DNA from: Armillaria gallica
Taxonomy: Eukaryota > Basidiomycota > Agaricomycetes > Agaricales > Physalacriaceae
DNA: 64,000 bases
Assembly (NCBI GenBank): GCA_037576215.1
Contig: JBANDB010000015.1
Coordinates: 1 to 64,000, forward strand
Direction: 5' to 3'
The number at the start of each line of letters is the position of its first letter. Positions within the stretch are counted from its first letter, which is position 1. Shown here piece after piece: positions 48,701-59,666 of the stretch. The notes under the pieces were generated by a model. That model did no database searches, had not been told where the DNA came from, and saw nothing but the letters and a program-made list of their open reading frames with translations. Both the position numbers and the translations under genes were made by a program.

Positions 48701-50421
48701 CCGCGCGCGGATGCGCGAATGTTCAATGAACCCAGTTGTGTTCGGTCCGGGTCGTTGCCGGCGAGTTAAGTTACCGGCTCTGGTCAGTTACAGGGTCCGT
48801 TGCGGCTCTTCTTTGCCATCATCGAATTCCGCTCTCCTCATCTCCTGTGAAATGACAGTCTGCTCATTTGAGACGACCCTGCATTGATAGAATCAAATAT
48901 TTCTCGTACAACATTGACTTCCTCTAGCCAAATTACGACATTTTGAAATGCTTAGTCCGGATCCGACTCTGAAATATTGCGCGTCGAATTGAAAACGTGT
49001 ACGGATACATCATGGGCTACTATATCCTTGTTTTTTTTTTGCAATGAATGAGACTGGTATCTGATCCCGTTTGTCTTGGCGTTGACACTAACAAGATCTA
49101 CACCATCATCAGATAGTGACTTTGAACAGAGCCTCATGGACAACGCCCAAAATTCTCTTGCCGAAGCCTTCTTATCTCGCTCTGTATACGCGATTGAAAG
49201 ATTGAAGGAAGACATGAATCACATACATATGTGTGCGAACATGCCAGAGGCCTACATTCTACCGCTGCTGTTGGACCCCTACTTTTTGGCGCACTGCATT
49301 GCTGTGTACAGCTGTAGCCGGAGACTATTCTGTTCAATGGGCGCCTTTTTTAAGGTGTGTCTTCTTTAAGTGTTCTATCTTGTCATTCAGTCTTCTCATC
49401 TCACATGGTTCTTGTATAGACTTCGGCGACAATGGCTTCGTTCTTCACAGCTACCGGCTTCAATATGTCGGTGAGGATAACCCTATTTTAAACGCGTTCC
49501 TCACGGTGTCATACTGCTGTTACGGACCTTGAAGTAAGTCGAGCGCTCAACTTGAAAGTGCATCTTCCTAATTTACGAAAGCTGCAGGAAATTTTGTGAT
49601 GACTTCGTGTTTTGGAGGCTATTCGGATAATGGGCGAAGATCCGACAATGCTCGGGCGCTTAACGTTAAGCAACGAAGGGCACAGCGCGTTGCCAGTCAT
49701 CATTGATGCATCATCCATGTCAATCTGCAAGGCATTGGAGTGACCATTCTTCTAGAGTTGTTACCATAACTTGCTATGATCCGGTTGTGGACAATAGCTG
49801 CCGTGAGTCCTTTACGCTTGATATGTTCATTTCTGATGCTGCTATAGTGCTGTTCGTGGACCTGCGAGGTATTCCTATCAAAAGTCGTTGTGACGGTCCC
49901 TTTCCGTGCACATCTACTACCTACGGTACGAGACTTCTAAGGTCCAAACAGCTCGAAAATCTTATGGTTCACGATATTACCAGGATCCGCGAAATTCACT
50001 ACGATACACGAGCGAGCATGATTCCTAGGATCGACCGTCACTGCACACTGTGGAATGGACTCCCTTTCTGACTTTTACTATCCAATTTTGGGTTGTACTG
50101 AAGCCGGCGACATCGGTGAGCTGCTATGCACCACCTCAATACAGCTTATGTATAAACCCTAATACAGCATTGCATGCACCACAGCTTGTCCGCGCCTGTC
50201 AATGCACATGTTCTCAATGTCATCTAGACAACAAGCCTCCTCGAGTACGATGACCCCGCTGAGAACCACATTAGAATCTCCTCACCGTCTGGTAGTGCTG
50301 TAGACACTGCTTCCGATGGCGCTTTGACGCATTCCTGAAAGGCCATATCAGAACTGCCATCCTCGATTATGAGAAGCGGCGGATATAAGGGCATGCATGT
50401 CTTTCGACAGAAAGTCCCGTA
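48701..50421. other. no intact gene; coding-like fragments
   Basis: Plus-strand pieces at 49076-49369 (RLKEDMNHIHMCANMPEAY, then a possible exon end before GTGTGTC) and 49703-50071 (VTITCYDPVVDNSC, LVHDITRIREIHYD-like) may be exons of one decayed gene. No domain recognised. A T-run (49028-49040) is the only low-complexity feature. Confidence 0.3.
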
Positions 50422-51270
50422 ATGCCTCACCACATTTCATCCAAGACAACCACAAAAACGGTACGCTTTGCGGACTCGCCCAATGAAGCGTATACATATG
50501 GTCCAGACCATATACCTTCACAAACTGCGACATATTCATGTCGAAGGCTAGTACAGCGGCCGTCTCCTAGCTGGCATCAGCATTCATACGTGTATCGCCA
50601 ATCTTTGTTGCTGAAAGATACATACCCTCCCAAGGATAACAATTCTTCACCGCCATCCTCATCGACTTTCTGTTCTCACGAGTGTTCCCAATATTCTCCT
50701 CTAACCACACATACTGTCCCCCCTTCTTTGTCCTCGTCGTCACCTTGGCCGCTTTCTACTCAACCACCTCCAACACCTGATGGACTACAACACCCAATCA
50801 CCCTCCCTCCTGTCGAGGAGAACTTTCCTGAGACATCAACTATGTTCGAACTCCACGAATCTCTCCGTCCACTACGCCTCAGCATCGACTTGTCTCAGGA
50901 CATCTCACCATACATCTTGACACTCCGAGACAAACCAAATGTGTCTCCTCAGGACCTTCCTGAGAATATGATCCTTGTATCAAGGTACCTTCCGTGGCGA
51001 ATTCACATATCACCGTGTTCGGTTAGGGACATGGTCGTCGCCCTCTATACGGCATTGCGTACGAGGGTCACCAATGAGGAGATGAAGACGGTGGGAGGTA
51101 AAAATGTGATGAAGGCTTTTTCGAAACGGGTAGAAAGGGCAGGGGAAGAGGAGAGAAGGAAGGGCGTAAGGAGAGTTGATTTCTTGCTGGGATATACGAG
51201 GTTCGTTGGGATAGAGCCAAGTATGGATGAGCCGGGAGTCTGGAAGATTTGTTTGACGCCACTGTCGTAG
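50422..51270 (+). CDS. DUF6699-domain protein
   Basis: 282 residues from ATG 50422, single exon, intact. The N-terminal 130 residues are Ser/Pro/Thr-rich and probably disordered. The conserved part begins near residue 150 (LRLSIDLSQDISPYILT) and continues PQDLPENMILVSRYLPWRI, ISPCSVRDMVVALYTAL, TRVTNEEMKTV. This pattern (alpha/beta segment, LPW, then a helix and an R-x-x-VT-x-x-E) fits the DUF6699 family of basidiomycete hypothetical proteins, whose function is not known. A basic stretch (KRVERAGEEERRKGVRRVD) follows, then the closing LLGYTRFVGIEP. No operon-like partner; the Mutator-like element lies about 320 bp downstream. Confidence 0.75.
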   Translation: MPHHISSKTTTKTVRFADSPNEAYTYGPDHIPSQTATYSCRRLVQRPSPSWHQHSYVYRQSLLLKDTYPPKDNNSSPPSSSTFCSHECSQYSPLTTHTVPPSLSSSSPWPLSTQPPPTPDGLQHPITLPPVEENFPETSTMFELHESLRPLRLSIDLSQDISPYILTLRDKPNVSPQDLPENMILVSRYLPWRIHISPCSVRDMVVALYTALRTRVTNEEMKTVGGKNVMKAFSKRVERAGEEERRKGVRRVDFLLGYTRFVGIEPSMDEPGVWKICLTPLS

Positions 51271-51583
51271 CGCTTTTGAGAGTTGCTCGTCTTACCCTCA
51301 GGAATGGGATGTATTCTAGTGTGCTACGAGATTCATGCACGTATATTTTAAACGAATATGAGTTCACAAGTAAAAGCTGATTGCTATTCGCACTATAAGA
51401 CCATTATCAATGCACACAGCATCCCCGTGTTTCGCTACAACAACAGGGATACCGTAATCCAACGCAGGAAGCACATCAACATACGTCGTCCTTTTCTATC
51501 TTCCCAGACCCAAAGGGACGGAGAACTGAGCAGGCGAGCAATACATCCCTTGCACACTCAATGCCGTCAAAACTACGTACGAA

Positions 51584-51592
51584 GTCAGTTCA
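51584..51592. repeat. target-site duplication, left copy
   Basis: GTCAGTTCA directly before the left terminal inverted repeat, identical to the nine bases directly after the right one (54113-54121). Confidence 0.9.
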
Positions 51593-51676
51593 GGGCCAGG
51601 AGAATTTTGCGTTTGCGAGTTGCGTGCTTGCGTTCATTTGCGTTCATTTGCGTTTTATTGGCGATCATTTGCGTTC
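51593..51676. repeat. left terminal inverted repeat and adjacent motif cluster
   Basis: Starts GGGCCAGG-AGAATTTTGCG, continues with TGCGTGCTTGCGTT and three CATTTGCGTT units. It pairs with the right end as an imperfect inverted repeat of at least 40 bp, allowing small gaps. Confidence 0.8.
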
Positions 51677-51935
51677 CCATCAATGTGTTTATGACATCAT
51701 TAATGCATGTTAGTACATATGAATGCGAGGGAAACATACACACCAGAAGCTTTTTTAATTTTTAAGAGCTTTGACCACTGTTACGGATAGATTACAGTAT
51801 CAGGGTAGGTGTTTGAGACCTAATAGACAGTAAATCACCCACCTGCGAGGTCCCCTTAGCTGGTCCGATGGTCTGATTGCACCATAATACCATCAGAAAA
51901 TCAGTGGAAGCCCGCACGTTAGTCAAGTATGTGAA

Positions 51936-52160
51936 CGCATGCACCAATTGAGCTAACGCAAATGTTCTAATCGCAAACGCATGCGTTAAATTAACCTATG
52001 CATGCGTTCAGATATTAACGCAAGCGTTCTAATATCTCTCGCAAGCGTTTAAGCGAGAACGCAAATGATAAAGCAACCCACGCATGCGTTACAAGATAAA
52101 CGCAAATGAACGCAAATGTGACAGGCCTGTCACGTTTGCATTTGACTTGCGTTTGACACT
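51936..52160. repeat. subterminal array of ACGCAAATG / ACGCATGCGT motifs
   Basis: Within 225 bp, roughly a dozen copies of ACGCAAATG, ACGCAAGCG or the self-complementary ACGCATGCGT occur in both orientations, plus the palindrome TGACAGGCCTGTCA near 52120. Such clusters commonly serve as transposase-binding sites at the ends of DNA transposons; that role is inferred here. Confidence 0.7.
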
Positions 52161-53974
52161 TGTTTAAATTAAGTTCAACTCAACATTGCTAGCTTTTGTA
52201 CCTATCACACTCTCCTCTTATTTATCTGTGCATTTATTTAGCCATGGTAATACTCAAGGTTGGCTCTTAGCTGGCTCATGGACTTGTATTTGCCACAAGA
52301 TTTTTCAAGTATTTGCTCCGCAAATCCATACTGACATCCTTCTATAGAATCTAGAATCAGTTACATTGATTCTACGGTCTATGAGTTAGCATCCCCACTC
52401 CTCAATTTGCGACGGCTACGCTTTACCTAGGCTTGGGATTCGTACTACGCTGTGGAGAGAATTGTAAGCAAACGAGACAGTAGCTAGGCAGGGAAATTTG
52501 ACCTCGCCAGCTTGTTTGCACTCTTACATACCTTGCTACACGTCGTTTTTGGTCCATTCGGGCCTATGGAGCGGACAGAAGCGGTAGAAAACTCAAAGAC
52601 GACGGCAGAGCCTGCAGGGTAGGAGCGAGTACACTGCAACGATCATTAACCGATGCACACACCTTGTTTGCGGTCTCACATTGCACTTCTCTTGTGTCCC
52701 ATCACCGTCCAGATTTTTGACTCCTTGCCGGAACCCTCGTAATGGCCAGCATCACGACACAAGAGTTAAGAAATATACACAGACAATGTGCGGCAGCCTC
52801 TTGCTAGCAAGCGAGACATGGCCCAGCTTGAATGCAAGCGCTGACGAAACAAGTCAGCATTCAATTTACAGAATCCGACAGGTAGTGCACATACCAAGCA
52901 CAAAGCTTTGCTCTAAATTTCTCGATGTAATCGTACCTAATACCGTGACACAAAGATCACCCACCGCCATCGTACACGTCGAAGGGGATGTAAGCCGCTG
53001 TTTTTTGAGGTTGACATAGCCTGTGAGCGAGATCGATGAATGAGACACAAAACACGATTTGTTCAAACACATCTTTAGTAAACCTCGATCGATCCCCTCA
53101 GTGCAAATCCCGCCTCCTCCCAACACTTCGTTCATTGGTCTAGCCTTCCTCGGAAGTAATCGTCCGCCAGTGCGGTTGATATTCGAGCGCTATCCTGAGT
53201 TCATGGGAAAGTATTGAAGCCTAATTGCCCTGTAAGTAAAGGATGCAAGGGAGAGACCGAAAAAAACTCACCATCCATTACAAGCGAACCTACTCAATAT
53301 TAGATGTCACTGTCAAAGTAAATCAAATTGAAGCACCCATTCACTAAGAAACCCGATGTCTTGTGCGGAGGATCAACCAAAAGAGTAGAGGCAAGGAAAT
53401 GCTGCTTACATGAGGCAGCCTAAGTAATCTATCCTCCGACTGCCGTGCGTACTCATCATCCTACTTCCAAAATAAAATGGATCCGATGAAAAGAGTAGGC
53501 ACCACGAAAGCTCCCACGTCCAAAAACGTGCAGCATGGGAACAGTTCTCCAGTTGTCGTGCCGAATCATACATCTCCGCTTAGTTGCAAAATGGGCGTGG
53601 TTCGAGTCGACGTGCCCATCTATACATGCCGCCGTCCGAGTCGGTCTGATCAGAAGTGTTCAGTCTTTGCCCTTTATTATCATCTGTAATCTCCTTTAGC
53701 ATTACTGTTCGGTGAGTAACAGTAAATACAACGCACCATGTTTTGCCATCGACAGTCTGAATGTGTCGTTCTGTGCGGCACCGTGCCTGAGGAGTCAGGA
53801 CACACAAAAACTTAGTCAAGTCAAGAAAGAACAAGAAAATCCAGAATCCGTGCCATGCTCACATACATCAAGCAATAGACAAGTTTTGTTATCTAGAATG
53901 CGTACTTGATATGTCTACAACACTTTCAAAGGTCAGGACAAGGAGTTGAACTTCGGACTGGATCACTGTGTCAC

Positions 53975-54112
53975 GCTCGCAAATGATGTCACACTTGCAA
54001 ATGCAAAACGCATTTGATCAAACGCATGCATATGAACGCAAACGCAAATGCAAATGGAAGCACGCAAGAGAACGCAAGCACGCAAGGGTAAAACGCAAAA
54101 TTCTACATGCCC
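53975..54112. repeat. right subterminal motifs and terminal inverted repeat
   Basis: Contains repeated CGCAAATG, AACGCATGCA, AACGCAAACGCAAATG and GCACGCAAG units and ends CGCAAAATTCTACATGCCC, the inverse of the left terminus. Confidence 0.8.
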
Positions 54113-54121
54113 GTCAGTTCA
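54113..54121. repeat. target-site duplication, right copy
   Basis: GTCAGTTCA, identical to 51584-51592. Confidence 0.9.
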
Positions 54122-56362
54122 GACTCCAATCCACCCATCGGAGGTCCTGCCTTAGCGCAGAGTATGTCTTCAAATGAAGAGCGTGTCAGTGGGGGTATGG
54201 TATGCACTGAGCGAGAAATATAGAGAGTGACCTCCACGGCAATAGCAGTCAAGAATAATGGCGATTCGACGCCGTTTGGCGCTGGCGCAGGAGATTCGGG
54301 GGAGGGTGACGTTGAAATCTCGTTCTCATCAGGGGTCTATCCGGTCCGGTAGTGCCAAGGTTAAAGCAAAGAGCCTGAATACTTTCGGAGCGATATCAGA
54401 CCGTAGATATTGAGCGTCGGGCAAAGTGGATGACGAGTATATTGCCGTACTTGATACAGAGGTCACTGACAAAGCTACCCGGCGTCTATGTGGCATTGTA
54501 GCGTACTGGGAATTGGAAGCATCATCACAGCAGACGGTTTCCTCCGAAATGCCAAGTGATAAGTGGCTACGTTCTTCGGCCATGACACTAGAACAGCCCA
54601 AAATCGAGAACCGTGGACATGGTGGAGAGTCTAAAACGCTGCCAATCAGTATGGGAACCAATAATAATGAATATAAATCCACCTCTTCGGCCGATTTCGA
54701 GGAGAAATCGTTGGAAAAGAAGGAACGGTGACATACGCTTGAAGGAAAGTAAACTTAAAGATTACATATTTGTGACCTGTGCCGTAGCTTTTAGCCAAAG
54801 CAACAGTATCGGCGGGGATAAATAAACCACCCATGATGTTTTAAAAAATTGTTAAACAATGGCCCATGGACGAGAAAAGGACAAACGACGAGATGCGATT
54901 TAAGAAGCGAACGATCCAATGGCCGTTGTTGAATGTGTATCAGGAAATTTTCTTGGAGAGACGAAACCATCGCAACCCGAGTTAGGCTCGTCGTTGGCCC
55001 GTTCTTTCGTGTCTATGATTCTGTTCATGGTGAACGTCAAGTTTTCAGAGTAGGTGGCAATACCAGTCCATCGGTTGTGACTGACAAGTCAACAGATCGC
55101 TCATCCTGATCAGTTATTAGAAGGTTAGCATGATTCGAAAGAGAAGAGTAATAGGATGCACTTGTATCGAAAGCACCGATTGCACTTCGTTTCCTAATTG
55201 TGCCCTATAGTTCCATTGTTCCATCAGTTATAATTCTGACAATCTGGTTACACGAGGCTCATTAGACGATTCCAGACAGATTGTGAATGCACTTACTCCT
55301 TCACCGAACAATGGCAATGAAGATATCCTTCGACTATTGCTTTCTACGGTCCTCATCTATATGTCGTGAAGATGCTCTCAGTATATTCTCATTATTCACT
55401 GGCGATGAGCCAACAATGCTCTGAATGTTCTCTGTACATTCGGAAAACCTGACTATATGCGCTTAATTATGTGAGCAAAAACGGATTGTAGATGAGAGAT
55501 ACACGTACTATCCTGTCCTCCGCTAAAGACGATCGAGGTGGAGTGTTAGCGATTCGGTGCTCTCGCCTTCGTCGAGCTCCTGTAAAAATTATTCCGGTCG
55601 TTGGGCGTAGTCCTAGTGTTTTGCTCCATCATAACGATGTCCAAGTTAATTTTCCGGAACAATGGAACTGCAGAGTACTTACTTTGGCCTCAGCGTGCAC
55701 CTTCGGAGCTCTGACGTACCCTGCTGTGCCTGCATACGTCCTTCCGAGGACAGCCAGCGTTCGGAGAAATCGTCCTGTATGTCGTTTATATATTTTAGTA
55801 TTCAAACTCAGAATAAACACAAGAAACAACGTACGAGGTGCTGCTATCCGCATCGTTTTTGCCTATTGTCGAGCTTGGTATTGGTACCAGAAAGACGGAA
55901 AGAAAGGTGGGCAGCAGGGTCGATGATGGCGGTAGGAGGACGGGCCGTCGGACCCTAGATTTGGGATCGGGATCCCCGAAGTTCTAACCTCGCAATTTTT
56001 TGATCATCAATCAACACTGGCTAGGAGATTTTCTCCCCAGCCTGAGTTAGCCGAAAAAGTGTGATTTTGCAGGTCATGTTCTCCTCTACAAACACAGAAA
56101 ATTTGTTATCATTATACTCACCGTGATTTTTCTCTTTCTCAATTCGTGCTCAATATTTTGAGAGTCGGGTCATCATGCTTCATTACTTACGGAACATAAT
56201 CTACAGTGACTATTCAAACATTCTGGAGCCAAGATCAAACGTCAACAGTCTAGCATGTATAGAGTATGAAAAGTGCATGCCGCGGACTCATGCTAGGTTC
56301 GCTGGTGCGTTCAATCTACCGGCCGTATTTGGTAACTAGCCTTATAATCATTGATTATAGTC
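54122..56362. other. no intact gene; remnants of a decayed minus-strand gene
   Basis: At 55860-55400 the minus strand shows exon-like pieces joined by plausible introns (GTACGTTG...CATACAG, and GTACGTGT...CATATAG at about 55447), including the shared gene C acceptor motif followed by a QVFRMYREHSEH-like exon. Opposed frames at 54329-54731 on both strands cannot be resolved; the minus one is Ser-rich with a hydrophobic start. From 55.93 to 56.36 kb nothing was seen. Confidence 0.35.
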
Positions 56363-57404
56363 CTATTTATCACCTAGCGTCGTGTAAACGAGTAGTAGAC
56401 ATTTTAATTTCGAAAAGACACTCACCGACACTCCACAAACGGTCCGTATATCCATCACCACGGATAATAGGCGTCTGCGAAGGAAGAGCTCCGATTCGAG
56501 CCACGAGCTGCCCGTAAGTCATGGTTCTTTCAGCGTCCGACTTCAAGGCGTAGAGAAGTGCCTGTGTAAAAGCCCCGTGTATCTTAGTGCTTGGTTCTGC
56601 GAGACCTTCCAGCGCAATCTGATAACCCTTGCACGCAACAAGAAAAATATGAGACTCGCAACCTCTGCCCAAAAACCGGTGTTCTCCCGACTTCTCGTAC
56701 AAAAATCTCCCCATGTCAGGAAGAGGCTTTGAATAACGAACCTTCCCCGACCTGCAATTCTGGACATCAACCATTGTGCCTCCATGACAACAGTCAAGCA
56801 CGAATGTGATCTTGGCGGATATCCCGGAAATGAGAGCATCAATATCTCTGTCGGTGATATCGAATACCATTTCTCCATTGACGATGCTCCCCCGATCTAT
56901 AGGGCATATTGCCTCCACAACGTCTTCCTGCATTGAAGGCGATCTGGAGTACAAAGATCCTGAATATCGAGTTCCATGCCCGGCGTAGTATATGAGAAGA
57001 CTATCGTTCTCCTGGGCGTCACCGACCAAATTACGAATAGCGCCAAGGATGTTGGCACGAGTTGGTTGCGTACTGGTGTGGTCTGTTATCAAAGTTATGT
57101 CGTTTGGACGAAAATGATTTAGTCTAACGAGGACGTCGTGTAGACTCTGGACATCATTCAGAGGTCCATCGAGAGGATTCTCCTTGTAGTACTGTATTCC
57201 AATGAGTAGCGCACGGCGCTTGGGTAAAGGGGGACAGTCTTGAGTATAAAAGTCGCGGGCGGTCTCGGAGGAGTCAAAGGGGTACGAGTTCCTGAAGTAG
57301 TTCTCTGGGCAGTACTGTGGGATGCAGGAGCTTTTGAAAACTGGCTTATTGTGAATGTTCTCCGACGTGTATGAGAAGTTTATGGAAAGCATTGGCACTT
57401 GCAA
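56363..57404 (-). CDS. metacaspase-like peptidase (C14 family), intact
   Basis: ATG at 57404; caspase domain from about residue 62 (KRRALLIGIQYY). The catalytic His lies in YYAGHGTRY (His143) and the catalytic Cys in LDCCHGG (Cys206), both present. Other family signatures are AICPIDRG, FDITDRDID and a SHIFLVACKGYQIA beta strand. Metacaspases cleave after Arg or Lys and take part in fungal stress responses and regulated death. The 61-residue N-terminus lacks the Pro/Gln/Tyr-rich prodomain of classic fungal metacaspases and also lacks the helical domain of the other three loci, so this is a different subgroup. A likely last intron (56425-56374, GTGAGT...GCTAG) gives an ending RLWSVGDK. If it is not spliced, the frame runs to 56370 and ends LHDAR (344 residues). 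Confidence 0.85.
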
Positions 57405-58159
57405 ACTATCCGCTGTCCAATGTGTCAGTCCTGGGACGACGGAGGTAGGCCTTTAGCACCAAGTGATACAGTGAACGAGCCAGCACTCACAGATAGGATG
57501 TGGGTGGTTTGGAACGCAGAAATAGGGAATGGGAGAGCAAGAAAGCCATGGAAGTATCATTATGGGTGTCAGGTGCTCGGCGTCTTGGGCAAATTTTTTT
57601 GTCCGAATATAGAAAGACTCTTTGCACCCTCTTACAGCTTATGATCATTGACGCTGTGTAGCCACGTGGTGCCAACTGACTTCCTTCGCTCGCAAACATC
57701 AGGTTGTCAACAGCTTGAAAACAGCTTTGCTATTCATTGTTGACAGATTTGCTGTATAGACGCTGTAGAAATTGTAATGCTGTTGCATGAAAATGCGTCT
57801 TCTATTGAATCGAATACAGCATGTTAATACGTGTACATCACTCTAGACTCAAGCAACAGCGATTGTATCAAAGGGACTGCAAAATTGCTGTGCAATTTAC
57901 ATACAACCATCATAGGTTGCTTTCCTCATCCCCGGAACGTGGAAAATTTGCTATATTGGCTTGTGGTAGTCCGGCGATATGTGTTGAACGATACCGTTCA
58001 AGGTTGGGCGTTCATATGTCACCGCATTACTCCACAGGTTTTCGCCAATTCTGACGACATAGAATATTCTGTGTGCATAACAGTATAACAGCTGGCACAA
58101 CAGCACTAATCACAGGGGGTCTATTTATTGGCTGTAAAATATTGCCCTAGGCACTGACA
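57405..58159. promoter_or_regulatory. shared upstream region of two divergent caspase-like genes
   Basis: 755 bp separate the two start codons. A TATA-like CTATTTATTGG lies near 58121-58131, about 30 bp before the plus-strand ATG. Short frames (57399-57644, 57831-58088) show no motif. The interval could coordinate the two genes, but co-regulation is only inferred from the layout. Confidence 0.45.
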
Positions 58160-59666
58160 ATGCACGACTCTTCTGATGATGTTCTAGGACATTGTCCAGG
58201 ACTCGGAGGATTTTCTTTACCTCCGTCAAGCGAAATTTACGCAACATCTTTACCAGACTCTCGCCCGTTTCTCAACTCTTCATCGCATGGATCCATCTTC
58301 CACATGGTAAGGACGCACATTGGCATCATGACTGGATATATGACCAATGACCATTGAACAGGACCAAATGTTATTGGTGGAGGACGAGATACAGGTCCTT
58401 AAGAGGCGAATATCCTCCCTCGAAGAATTCGAAATGAATGCGGCCCAGGAGTATGGAATGCAATCGGAAGAGATCGATTCACCTGCCATCCTGCAGAAAG
58501 CGAAGGAAATGGTATGGAGCTTAGACGGACCATCCCAGGAGATGAAAGACAAGGCGGTTCAGACGGCTGTCGATCTTGACTCCCTGTACAAACTTAGGTG
58601 TAGTCTGTCAGAGCTCCAGCGAGCCAGAGCTGTACTGCATCTTCAAGTTGGTCGTCAACCACCAGCAAATAATCAGGTATGTTTATAGGTCTCACAATCT
58701 CTGAAGCTATTCTTTTCTCTGATGGGTGATTCTTTCGTTTAGTTTAGGAGTACAATCGACGCATCTCGCTTTTGGGTGGTCATTATAGGAATTGATGCAT
58801 ACCGACAGCTTCCGTTGCAAGGCTGCGTCTTCGATGCAATAACAATGAAGAAATATTTTAATGATCTCGGTGTTCCCAAGCATCACATACGGTTACTCTT
58901 GGGTCATGTCGATGGATCGATGCATGATTCATTATTTCCCTCTCGTGAAAACATCATCAAAACACTTCACAATATTCGCGATAATCCTCTCATTGAGAAA
59001 GGAGATTCCATTATCGTATACTTCTCTGGCCACGGATCACACTATTTCTGCTCGAATTACTTCTACGAGATTGCTGGTGGATCGGCGCACCTGGGATCCG
59101 TCGAGGCCATTTGTCCCGCAGACCGCGATGAGCTTGATAGGGAAGGCAATCCGATTTCTGACATCAGCGACAGGGAGCTGAATACAATAATTTCCCTCAT
59201 CCGTGATACCAAGGGCGACAATATCACCCTCATTCTTGACTGTTGCCACTCAGGAAGCGCCACCCGTGGTATGTCGCTCTTGGCCTCCCCGGGCAACCTA
59301 CGGGATCTACCTCCAGTTTCCAATAGACGAGAAAGTGTGCTACACTCTGCGGATACAAGCTTGCAGAAATATTTGCCTGGAGCTCCGTCAGTACTAGCAG
59401 AGAATTGGTCTCCAGATATGACATCTCATGTTGTTCTCGCGGCATGTAGGGAGTTCGAATATGCCAGGGAGGTCCGGAGGGATGATGGGAATGTCGCCGG
59501 GATTTTCACCGATGCCCTGGTGACAGCATTGAGATCAGGGGTAAGTGAAAGGTCGACGTACGTCGATTTTTGCAACACTCTCCGAATCGCTATGGCTCCG
59601 TTTCAGACACCTGCTGTCGCTGGAAGGAAGAAGGATTCACTTCTTTGGTATCGTCAAATTGAATGA
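58160..59666 (+). CDS. caspase-like (peptidase C14) protein with N-terminal helical domain, intact
   Basis: Three exons: 58160-58306, 58362-58676, 58743-59666. The introns are 55 and 66 nt, all junctions in phase 0, giving 461 residues, almost the same length as the 7-kb paralogue. Residues 1-49 are Ser/Pro/Gly-rich. Residues 50-154 are helical and charged (EDEIQVLKRRISSLEEFE, QEYGMQSEEID, LDSLYKLRCSLSELQRAR). The caspase domain starts near residue 160 (ASRFWVVIIGIDAY). The catalytic dyad is intact: YFSGHGSHY (His about 251) and LDCCHSGSATRG (Cys about 322). Conserved AICPADRDE and ISDISDRELNTII segments follow, with a late TSHVVLAACREFEYA strand. It is expected to be an active cysteine peptidase. 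The helical domain could mediate oligomerisation or recruitment, but that is speculative. Confidence 0.9.

Larger units (their letters stand above)
51593..54112. mobile_element. non-autonomous Mutator-like element (2520 bp)
   Basis: The ends are inverted: left GGGCCAGGAGAATTTTGCG, right end (read inward) GGGCATGTAGAATTTTGCG, continuing in both as a TTGCGTGCTTGCGTT-containing segment. The element is flanked by a perfect 9-bp duplication, the length typical of Mutator superfamily insertions. Subterminal regions are packed with ACGCAAATG-type and ACGCATGCGT palindromic motifs. The interior (52.2-53.95 kb) has no frame longer than about 112 codons and no transposase motifs (no MULE DDE or SWIM-type zinc finger seen), so it would need a transposase in trans. 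Internal frames on both strands (for example 53834-53580 minus) could be captured gene fragments; I do not recognise them. Confidence 0.85.

Noticed and set aside
51936..52160. Possible CRISPR-like or minisatellite array
   Set aside because: Units are irregularly spaced, occur in both orientations and are matched at the other end of a unit with terminal inverted repeats and a target duplication, so they are transposon subterminal repeats.
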